From NCBI GenBank assembly GCA_003599475.1, contig QZKK01000123.1, forward strand, positions 1 through 12,875: 12,875 nucleotides of DNA. The letters are read 5' to 3'. A program made the position numbers and the translations under genes. The notes below the pieces were generated by a model. It searched no databases. It was not told the origin of the DNA and worked only from the letters and a program-made list of their open reading frames with translations. Below are positions 6,499 to 12,657 of the stretch, piece after piece; position 1 is the stretch's first letter; the number at the start of each line of letters is the position of its first letter. Source of the stretch: Desulfobacteraceae bacterium (GTDB lineage: Bacteria > Desulfobacterota > Desulfobacteria > Desulfobacterales > SURF-15).

Positions 6499-7582
6499 AA
6501 AGAAAAAAGACGAAAAACAGGGAATCGCAATCTGGGCTCTGACACCCGGAGGGGCGGCGCTCACCGGAAGAATCACAGCCGGTCTTGCGGACGTTCAGAC
6601 GCCGATTCAGGTTTTTTTATCCGGGAGGGTGGATTCCGGGTCGCTTCCGGCGGTCTCGTTTGAACGTCTTTCAGAGGCATTGAAGGACCGGTTCCATCAG
6701 TTTTCAGGCCATATCTTCGTCATGGCCGCAGGAGTGGTCGTCCGGGCCATCGCGCCTCTGATCCTCGACAAGACGAGGGATCCTGCCGTTGTCGTCGTGG
6801 ACGAGGCCGGGCGGCACGTCGTAAGCCTGCTTTCCGGGCATATCGGCGGGGCGAACCGGCTCGCGATTCAAACGGCCGAAGCCATCGGTGCGGATCCTGT
6901 CATAACGACCGCAACCGATGTGAACCGCCTGCCGGCCATCGACGATCTGGCGATTCAGCACGGGCTTTCGATCGAAAACCCGCAGGCGATCAAAGGGGTG
7001 CATATGGCCTTGCTGCACGGGGAAAAAGCGGCATGCCACGATCCGTTCGAATTGATCTCGGGTAAAATTTCCGGGTGGATACGGCACGATCCTGAGGTTT
7101 TCCGGCCGGCAAACGGAAATCCGGAGAATGCCTCGCCCGGCATCTTCGTATCGGACGAGGCGAAGCCTCTTCCCCCGAACGTATTGATCCTTCGGCCCAA
7201 GAGCCTTGTGGCGGGAATCGGATGCAACCGGAACACCCCGATGGCCGAAATCGAAGCCCATCTCCGGGAGGTCTTCAAACGGTTCGGGTACGCGCCTTCA
7301 AGCCTCGCCCTGTTGGCCACGGCGGATGTCAAAGCGGACGAGGAGGGACTTCTCGAACTTGCCGAACATCTGAATCTTGCCATCGAATTTTATGATAAAC
7401 GGCGCTTGAACGCCGTCGACGGAGTTCCGAATCCTTCGCCGACCGTCGAAAAGCACGTAGGAGTCAAAAGCGTATGCGAAGCGGCAGCCATCCTGGCTTC
7501 GAAGGGGGGACAACTGATCGTCCCCAAGCAGGTCTCAAGAAACGTGACGCTGGCGATTGCCAGAAGATCCTTTATATCGTAG
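6434..7582 (+). CDS. cbiG: Cobalt-precorrin-5A hydrolase CbiG
   Basis: CbiG opens the delta-lactone of cobalt-precorrin-5A and releases acetaldehyde, a step specific to the anaerobic pathway. The 382-aa frame has the expected order: GIAIWALTPGGAALTGRI (about residues 32-49), a middle section with FVMAAGVVVRAIAPLILDK and VVDEAGRHVVSLLSGHIGG, then the C-terminal domain LVAGIGCNRNTPMAEIEAHL and the closing VTLAIARRSF. CbiG proteins usually begin a few residues before the IAIxALTxGG strand. Here the first ~28 residues (including DPQITQIHADL) are translated from a repeat, and the only canonical starts are the ATGs at 6434 and 6446 inside it. The 3' end overlaps the cbiH frame by up to 109 bp. Confidence 0.94.
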   Translation: MNPQMSKKSIDDPQITQIHADLKKKDEKQGIAIWALTPGGAALTGRITAGLADVQTPIQVFLSGRVDSGSLPAVSFERLSEALKDRFHQFSGHIFVMAAGVVVRAIAPLILDKTRDPAVVVVDEAGRHVVSLLSGHIGGANRLAIQTAEAIGADPVITTATDVNRLPAIDDLAIQHGLSIENPQAIKGVHMALLHGEKAACHDPFELISGKISGWIRHDPEVFRPANGNPENASPGIFVSDEAKPLPPNVLILRPKSLVAGIGCNRNTPMAEIEAHLREVFKRFGYAPSSLALLATADVKADEEGLLELAEHLNLAIEFYDKRRLNAVDGVPNPSPTVEKHVGVKSVCEAAAILASKGGQLIVPKQVSRNVTLAIARRSFIS

Positions 7583-8457
7583 GAATCGGCCCGGGGCATC
7601 CGGACTATCTTACCCGGCGGGCTGCGGAGGTGTTGTCCGCAGTCGATGCGGTGGCCGGCTATACGAAATATATCGACCTGATCCGCCCGCTGATTGCAGG
7701 AAAACGGATTGTGGCCACTCCCATGAAACAGGAAGTCGATCGGGTGCAGGCCGCCATCGAAATTGCACAGGCGGGAGAAAGCTGCGCAATCGTTTCCAGC
7801 GGGGACCCCGGCATCTATGCCATGGCCGGCCTGGTATTCGAAATCTGCAGGGAAAACGGCATTCCCATCCGTCCGCTTTCCGCTCGGGACAAAGACGATC
7901 CGGAACAGGAATCGCTTCGAATCGAGATTGTTCCCGGTGTGCCGGCGCTCTGTGCGGGGGCGTCGCTTCTGGGAGCGCCTCTGATGCATGATTTCGCCGT
8001 CATCAGCCTCAGCGATCTCCTGACCCCCTGGCAGGTGATCGAAAACCGGATCACGGCTGCCGCCGAGGCGGATTTTGTCATCGTTTTGTACAATCCGAAG
8101 AGCAAGCGGCGGGGTCATCAACTGGAAAAGGCGCACGCGATCCTGATGCGATACCGGGACGCCCGGACACCGGTCGGTATCGTCACCCGCGCCATGCGGG
8201 ACGGCCAGCAGGTGCGGATCGTGCCGCTTGAGGATCTGCCGGCGGCACCGGCGGGTATGGAGACGACGATCTTTGTGGGAAGCCGCCTTTCCGGCACCTA
8301 CCGGGATTTCATGTTCACCCCGCGAGGATACTCGGAAAAGTATTCGCTCCAATGGGAAACCTCCGGAGAGGTTTCAGTGTTCAGTGTTCAGGTTTCAGAC
8401 GAGCTTCTAATCGATCACCTGAAACCCGAAACCCGAAACCTGAAACCCGGAACCTGA
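7474..8457 (+). CDS. cbiH: Cobalt-precorrin-3 / precorrin-3B C17-methyltransferase CbiH (CobJ-like)
   Basis: CbiH methylates C17 and drives ring contraction. Tetrapyrrole methylase motifs are LYIVGIGPGHPDYLT, SSGDPGIYAMAGLV (Asp111 counting from ATG 7474), and HDFAVISLSDLLTPWQVIE followed by LYNPKSKRR, which identify CbiH/CobJ. The start is uncertain. Family alignment places it at about 7567, where the codon is ATC (giving MLYIVGIGPG), but the only canonical in-frame start is ATG 7474, which adds 31 residues and overlaps cbiG by 109 bp; AGGAG (7459-7463) lies 10 nt before it. An acidic stretch, SARDKDDPEQES, seems inserted before IVPGVPAL. The last ~25 residues are translated from heptad repeats and the stop lies inside one repeat unit. 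Confidence 0.92.
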   Translation: MRSGSHPGFEGGTTDRPQAGLKKRDAGDCQKILYIVGIGPGHPDYLTRRAAEVLSAVDAVAGYTKYIDLIRPLIAGKRIVATPMKQEVDRVQAAIEIAQAGESCAIVSSGDPGIYAMAGLVFEICRENGIPIRPLSARDKDDPEQESLRIEIVPGVPALCAGASLLGAPLMHDFAVISLSDLLTPWQVIENRITAAAEADFVIVLYNPKSKRRGHQLEKAHAILMRYRDARTPVGIVTRAMRDGQQVRIVPLEDLPAAPAGMETTIFVGSRLSGTYRDFMFTPRGYSEKYSLQWETSGEVSVFSVQVSDELLIDHLKPETRNLKPGT

Positions 8458-8467
8458 AACCTTGAAC
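8356..8467 (+). repeat. Inverted heptad arrays (GGTTTCA / CTGAAAC) at the 3' end of cbiH
   Basis: A perfect 8-bp hairpin (8356-8363 with 8368-8375, loop CGGA) leads into four 7-nt units GGTTTCA, GTGTTCA, GTGTTCA, GGTTTCA (8370-8397). After a 21-nt spacer the opposite orientation follows: CTGAAAC, CCGAAAC, CCGAAAC, CTGAAAC, CCGGAAC, CTGAAAC, CTTGAAC (8419-8467). The two blocks are imperfect inverted repeats able to fold into a stem of about 28 bp. The TGA of the sixth unit (8455-8457) is the cbiH stop. No T-tract follows, so it is not a standard terminator. Confidence 0.85.
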
Positions 8468-8482
8468 CGAAAAAGCGAGCGC

Positions 8483-8539
8483 ATTCCCCGCTGCGCTTGT
8501 CGGAGCGGAGCGGAGATCCCGTTTCCGGGGCGGCGGGGT
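8483..8539 (+). repeat. REP-like structured element, copy A
   Basis: Outer stem CCCCGCTG (8486-8493) pairs with CGGCGGGG (8531-8538). Inside are hairpin 1, GCTT...GAGC (8495-8511), a GGAGAT linker, and hairpin 2, CCCG-TTTC-CGGG (8518-8529). The core shares 26 of 27 positions with copy B (8592-8618). Short AGCGAGCG flanks lie on both sides. The stretch is in an open frame that continues into cobQ but upstream of its real start, so it is not considered coding. Confidence 0.75.
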
Positions 8540-8581
8540 TAGCGAGCGAATCTAAACAGATAGAATTCCTTACGGAGGAAG

Positions 8582-8636
8582 ATTCCCTGCAGCTTGTCGG
8601 AGCGAAGCGGAGATCCCGCTGCCGGGGCTGCAGGGT
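8582..8636 (+). repeat. REP-like structured element, copy B
   Basis: Same architecture as copy A about 99 bp downstream: outer stem CCCTGCAG (8585-8592) with CTGCAGGG (8628-8635), hairpin 1 GCTT...AAGC (8592-8608; its first base is shared with the outer stem), GGAGAT linker, hairpin 2 CCCG-CTGC-CGGG (8615-8626). Relative to copy A the outer stem changes on both strands (C-G to T-A, T-G to A-T), so pairing is preserved. It ends about 23 bp before the cobQ start. Confidence 0.75.
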
Positions 8637-8658
8637 CTTCAATCAAGGTAGAGCATTC

Positions 8659-10227
8659 ATGAACAAGGGAAACGGACATGCTTCCGGCCGGTGTCTTGCG
8701 ATCTTCGGCACGGGTTCGGATGTAGGGAAAAGCATTGTCGTAACGGCACTTTGCCGAATTTTGTCAAAGCGAGGCATCAAGGTCGCCCCGTTTAAAGCCC
8801 AGAACATGTCCAACAACTCCGGAGTTACACCGGAAGGACTTGAAATGGGGCGCGCCCAGATCGTTCAGGCGGAGGCCGCCGGAATCCCGCCCCATGTCGA
8901 TATGAACCCGATCCTGCTGAAGCCGACGGGAGAGACCGGAGCCCAGATCGTAAAGCTGGGGATTGCGCTTGAAAACAGCACGGCCCGGGAGTACCATCTC
9001 AAGAAAGAATCCCTCTTCTCAACCGCCGCAGAAGCCCTGGAACGGCTCCGGAAAAACCACCGGATGATCGTCATGGAAGGGGCGGGGTCCTGTGCCGAGG
9101 TGAATCTGATGGCACAGGATATCGTCAACCTGAAAATGGCGGAATACGCAGACGCACCGATTGTTCTGGTGGGCGATATCCACCGGGGCGGAATCTTCGC
9201 CCAGCTTATCGGAACCCTCGCCTGTCTTTCCGCAGAGCAGAAAGACAGGATCGCCGGGTTCATCATCAACCGCTTCCGGGGCGATATCGGCCTTTTTCGG
9301 GACGGGGTCGACTGGATCGAGAGAAATACCGGAAAAAAGGTTTTCGGGGTCCTCCCCTGGTACTCGCATTTTTCGATCGAGGCCGAAGACTCTGTCGCGA
9401 TCGAAAGCCCCAAAATCGTCGATGCGGAGAAAATTCAAAAACCTGCCGTCGCCGTCGTTCGGCTTCCCCACATCTCGAATTTTACCGATTTCGATCCCCT
9501 GGCAAACACCCCGGGGCTAACACTCCTTTTCGTGGAAAAGGTTCAGGATCTTTCACCGTTTTGCGCCGTGATCCTTCCCGGGTCCAAAAACACCCGGTTC
9601 GACCTGAACTGGCTGATCGAAAGCGAATGGGATCGACGCCTGAGGGCTTATGCCGAAAAAGGAGGACATGTTCTCGGGATCTGCGGGGGGTACCAGATGA
9701 TGGGGTCGATCGTTCACGATCCGGAGGGTTTGGAAGGGGCTCCCGGAAGCACCGGCGGCCTTTCCCTTCTTCCGGTCGAAACCTGGTTGAAAGCACCGAA
9801 GACCACCACGCGAACCCGTTTTGCATGGGAAGATGCCGGCGGCATGGGATACGAGATCCACATGGGACAGACAAAGCTTCTTTCCGGCAGCCCCGTTTTT
9901 CGCGTGTTGGAGCGAAACAGCCGGAGCTGCGAAGATTCGGACGGGTGCATCTCGCTTGATCGCAGAAGGATCGGAACCTATGTCCATGGGCTGTTCGATC
10001 GACCGGATGTGACCGGAAAATGGCTCGCCGGCCTCGGCCTGGATCTGCCCGCGGCCGGTGTTTCAGGCCCTGCGGCCAGGGACAGGGACTATGATCTCCT
10101 GGCGAAACACTTCATGGACCATGTCGATCTGGAGGGGATCCTCGAACAGGTTTCAGGTGTCAGGTGTCAGGCGGGATCCAGGTGTCAGGTCTCGACTCCG
10201 GAGCAGAACCTGAACGCTGAACGCTGA
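8659..10227 (+). CDS. cobQ: Cobyric acid synthase CobQ/CbiP (glutamine-hydrolysing)
   Basis: This enzyme amidates carboxylates b, d, e and g of adenosylcobyrinate a,c-diamide using four glutamines and ATP. From ATG 8659 it has 522 aa, slightly above the usual ~490-510. N-terminal ATPase: AIFGTGSDVGKSIVVTALCR (about residues 14-33), then APFKAQNMSNNSG, both hallmarks of CobQ, and VMEGAGSCAEVNL. C-terminal amidotransferase: GICGGYQMMG with Cys342 and GTYVHGLFD with His443. The frame is open further upstream to a GTG-type start, but that part runs through the two REP-like copies; AAGGTAGAG (8645-8653) is the SD for ATG 8659. The tail after LEGILEQV is translated from heptad repeats, which explains the extra length, and the stop sits in a repeat unit. 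Confidence 0.95.
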   Translation: MNKGNGHASGRCLAIFGTGSDVGKSIVVTALCRILSKRGIKVAPFKAQNMSNNSGVTPEGLEMGRAQIVQAEAAGIPPHVDMNPILLKPTGETGAQIVKLGIALENSTAREYHLKKESLFSTAAEALERLRKNHRMIVMEGAGSCAEVNLMAQDIVNLKMAEYADAPIVLVGDIHRGGIFAQLIGTLACLSAEQKDRIAGFIINRFRGDIGLFRDGVDWIERNTGKKVFGVLPWYSHFSIEAEDSVAIESPKIVDAEKIQKPAVAVVRLPHISNFTDFDPLANTPGLTLLFVEKVQDLSPFCAVILPGSKNTRFDLNWLIESEWDRRLRAYAEKGGHVLGICGGYQMMGSIVHDPEGLEGAPGSTGGLSLLPVETWLKAPKTTTRTRFAWEDAGGMGYEIHMGQTKLLSGSPVFRVLERNSRSCEDSDGCISLDRRRIGTYVHGLFDRPDVTGKWLAGLGLDLPAAGVSGPAARDRDYDLLAKHFMDHVDLEGILEQVSGVRCQAGSRCQVSTPEQNLNAER

Positions 10228-10230
10228 ACA
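10149..10230 (+). repeat. Inverted heptad arrays (GGTGTCA / CTGAACG) at the cobQ 3' end
   Basis: Units GGTTTCA, GGTGTCA, GGTGTCA, an interrupted GGCGGGATCCA, GGTGTCA and GGTCTCG run from 10149 to 10194. After 15 nt the opposite sense appears: CTGAACG, CTGAACG, CTGAACA (10210-10230). The two halves are partly complementary. The cobQ stop TGA (10225-10227) is in the last unit. This is the same kind of arrangement as at the cbiH 3' end. Confidence 0.82.
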
Positions 10231-10259
10231 CTCTAACTGGAATAGCTTGGACATCGGAA

Positions 10260-10826
10260 ATGAGCATATCAAACGATCATACGCTTGTCATCGGCGGCTG
10301 CCGGAGCGGCAAAAGCCGGTATGCGCTGGCGCTTGCGGAAAGATACACGGGAAGAAGCCGTATTTTTCTTGCCACCAGCGTGCCGCAGGATGCCGAGATG
10401 GAGGAGCGGGTTCGAAGACACCGGCTGGAAAGAGGCGGCGGCTGGGAAACGGTCGAGGTTCCGCTGCGGCTTCCGGAGGCTGTCCTGGAAAGCAGCGGCC
10501 GGGCCGGGGTCCTGCTTGTCGACTGCATCACGCTGTGGATCTCAAACCTGCTGTTCGAAAAACTGCCGGAAGATGAAATCGCCTCCCGCGTGGAAAAGCT
10601 GATCGAATCCGTGCAGGATTCGAGGTGTCCGGTCATCCTGGTGACAAACGAAGTCGGAGGCGGAGTCGTTCCGGAAAACGCCCTGGCGCGGCAGTTCCGG
10701 GATGTCGTCGGAGGCGCCAACCAGAGGATTGCGGCGGCTTCGGACCGCGTCGTCTGGGTGGCGGCCGGGATCCCGGTCCCCATCAAAGGGGAAGAACGCG
10801 GGGAAAGGGGAAAGCGCGACCGATGA
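10260..10826 (+). CDS. cobU: Adenosylcobinamide kinase / adenosylcobinamide-phosphate guanylyltransferase CobU
   Basis: CobU phosphorylates adenosylcobinamide and transfers GMP to give adenosylcobinamide-GDP, the activated ring for CobS. The 188-aa length is typical. The P-loop is GGCRSGKS (residues 12-19). RRHRLER carries His54, matching the histidine that forms the GMP intermediate. LVDCITLWISNLL and VTNEVGGGVVPENALARQFR, then GGANQRIAAASDRVVWVAAG, are the remaining family blocks. The ATG at 10260 is preceded only by a weak GGA, 33 nt after the cobQ stop. The stop overlaps cobS as ATGA, indicating coupling. The charged tail GEERGERGKRDR is variable in the family. Confidence 0.95.
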   Translation: MSISNDHTLVIGGCRSGKSRYALALAERYTGRSRIFLATSVPQDAEMEERVRRHRLERGGGWETVEVPLRLPEAVLESSGRAGVLLVDCITLWISNLLFEKLPEDEIASRVEKLIESVQDSRCPVILVTNEVGGGVVPENALARQFRDVVGGANQRIAAASDRVVWVAAGIPVPIKGEERGERGKRDR

Positions 10827-11548
10827 AAAATCTGATGGCCGCCGTCGGATTCCTTACGATACTCCCCGCGGGCCGCCCGGACAGGTTCGATCCGGAAAAG
10901 ATGATTCCCTATTTCCCCGTTGTCGGACTGCTTCTCGGAGGGATTCTTGCCGGATGCGACCGGATTTTCTTGAATCTCTGGCCCCTTCCCGTCGCATCCC
11001 TGCTCGATGTGGTGCTGCTGGCTGCGCTCACCGGCGCCTTTCATCTGGACGGGTTGGGAGACACCGCAGACGGACTGTTCGGCCATCATCCCAGGGAAAA
11101 AGCCCTGGTCATCATGAAAGACAGCAGAATCGGGGCGATGGGAGTTGTCGCCATCGTTTGTGTTCTGCTGCTGAAGTGGGCCGGAATCGGGAGCCTTTCC
11201 TCGGATCGGAGCCTGCTGCTCCTCGTCGTTCCTGCATACGCCAGGGCCGGGATGATCCTTGGGATCCGGTTCCTGCGCTATGGAAGATCGGATGCAGGCC
11301 TGGGATCCGGGTTCTTCGCAGACGCGATGAAACCGACCGTTTTGATGGTAATTCTTCTGCCCGTTTTGCTTTCGCTACTGCTGGGGTGGAAGGCGGTCTT
11401 GTTGAACCTTTGCTTTCTTTTCCTTTCGGCAACGATCCTTTTCTATTATCAAAAAAGACTCGGCTGCATCACAGGAGACATGCTGGGGGCCATGACGGAA
11501 GGAATCGAAGCCCTGCTTTTTCTTCTTTCTTCCCTGGGAGAGGTATGA
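10823..11548 (+). CDS. cobS: Adenosylcobinamide-GDP ribazoletransferase (cobalamin synthase) CobS
   Basis: CobS is an integral membrane enzyme that joins adenosylcobinamide-GDP with alpha-ribazole (or its phosphate) and releases GMP. The product has 241 aa with several hydrophobic segments (about residues 33-45, 57-73, 105-118, 128-145, 172-189, 193-207). The conserved acidic motif GAFHLDGLGDTADGLFG (Asp76, Asp80, Asp83) is the likely metal and substrate site, followed by KDSRIGAMG (99-107), a family signature. The start ATG overlaps the cobU stop. The stop TGA (11546-11548) shares bases with the tandem ATGs of cobD. Confidence 0.95.
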   Translation: MKNLMAAVGFLTILPAGRPDRFDPEKMIPYFPVVGLLLGGILAGCDRIFLNLWPLPVASLLDVVLLAALTGAFHLDGLGDTADGLFGHHPREKALVIMKDSRIGAMGVVAIVCVLLLKWAGIGSLSSDRSLLLLVVPAYARAGMILGIRFLRYGRSDAGLGSGFFADAMKPTVLMVILLPVLLSLLLGWKAVLLNLCFLFLSATILFYYQKRLGCITGDMLGAMTEGIEALLFLLSSLGEV

Positions 11549-12657
11549 TGATTCGCGGACACGGAGGCAATATCTACGAACTGGCGGAAACGATCGGATG
11601 CCGTACAGCCGATATCGTGGACATGAGCAGCAACATGAACCCGCTCGGCCCGCCGGAAGGGCTGATCGATTTTCTCCGGGAAAACCTGGAGAAAATCGAC
11701 AGGCTGCCCGAGGTCGATGCCTTTACGGCGGTGAAGGTTTTTGCAGCCGGTTGGGGGATAGAACCGAAAAACGTACTGGCCGGAAACGGCACCACCCAGT
11801 TCATCTATTCCCTGCCTCTTGCGCTTCAGCCCCGGGGAGTGCTCATCGTGGGCCCGGCCTATTCCGATTATGCGGATGCCTGTGCGATGCACGGCATCCC
11901 TTTCGATTTTTACCTGTGCCGGGAAGACCGCGCCTTCCAGCCGGATTTTTCCGAGATCGGCCGGAAGAAAGGTTTCGATACGGTCTTTTTCTGCAATCCG
12001 AACAATCCGACCGGGGTTCTAACCCCCCGGCAGGATCTGATTGCCCTCATCCGCGCTTTTCCGAAGACCCGCTTCATCGTCGATGAGTCCTACCTTCCCT
12101 TCGTCGATCGGTGGGAAAAAGAAAGCCTGATTCCCGAGCGCCTTCCAAACGTGATCGTTCTCTATTCCATGTCGAAGTTCTTCCGGATCCCCGGGCTTCG
12201 AATCGGTTTCCTGATCGCACCCGACAGCCTGATGCATCTGCAGCTCCGGTACGCTCTTCCCTGGAGTGTCAACAGCCTGTCCCAGCTTGCCGTCGAATAC
12301 CTGGCGGCACGAACCGATGAGATCGAGGCCTTTATCGAACGGTCCCGCAGCTATCTCGCGGCTCAACGGAGTTTTCTGCTCGATCGTTTCGGATCGTCCC
12401 CGTTTATCCGCTTCTATCCGAGCGCCACCTCCTATCTTCTGGGCCGATTGAACGGGAAGCATACGGCCGAAAGCATCTTCGATTTTCTTTGCCGGAGAAA
12501 AATCCTCATCCGCAACTGTTCGAATTTTATTGGATTATCGAACCGGTTCATCCGGATTTCCTTGAAATCCAAAGATGTCAATGAACGGCTCGTCGAATGC
12601 CTGATGGAAGCATTCGAGACCGGAGCATCGGAAAGCGAGCCATCCGGTGGCATTTGA
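11548..12657 (+). CDS. cobD: L-threonine-O-3-phosphate decarboxylase CobD
   Basis: CobD is a PLP enzyme of the aminotransferase class I/II fold that makes (R)-1-amino-2-propanol O-2-phosphate, the linker of the nucleotide loop. From ATG 11548 the product has 369 aa, the usual size. N-terminal IRGHGGNIYELAE and DMSSNMNPLGPP are characteristic of CobD as opposed to HisC; FFCNPNNPTG is the PLP-pocket motif, and YSMSKFFRIPGLRIGF carries the Schiff-base lysine Lys210. Two consecutive ATGs (11545, 11548) are possible; GGAG (11537-11540) is 7 nt from the second, which I prefer. The frame is open far upstream, but that part runs across cobS in another frame. The gene overlaps cbiB by 11 bp. Confidence 0.93.
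   Translation: MIRGHGGNIYELAETIGCRTADIVDMSSNMNPLGPPEGLIDFLRENLEKIDRLPEVDAFTAVKVFAAGWGIEPKNVLAGNGTTQFIYSLPLALQPRGVLIVGPAYSDYADACAMHGIPFDFYLCREDRAFQPDFSEIGRKKGFDTVFFCNPNNPTGVLTPRQDLIALIRAFPKTRFIVDESYLPFVDRWEKESLIPERLPNVIVLYSMSKFFRIPGLRIGFLIAPDSLMHLQLRYALPWSVNSLSQLAVEYLAARTDEIEAFIERSRSYLAAQRSFLLDRFGSSPFIRFYPSATSYLLGRLNGKHTAESIFDFLCRRKILIRNCSNFIGLSNRFIRISLKSKDVNERLVECLMEAFETGASESEPSGGI

Noticed and set aside
8356..8460. Intrinsic terminator at the end of cbiH
   Set aside because: Strong hairpins exist, but no T-tract follows, and the downstream cobQ belongs to the same pathway and strand. Effects on RNA stability remain possible.
8497..8658. 54-codon upstream extension of CobQ
   Set aside because: It runs through the two REP-like elements, and ATG 8659 has a Shine-Dalgarno and places the P-loop at the expected distance from the N-terminus.
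10702..11547. Upstream extension of the CobD frame across cobS
   Set aside because: The translation is arginine-rich and domain-free, while the overlapping frame encodes an intact CobS. CobD starts at the tandem ATGs 11545/11548.
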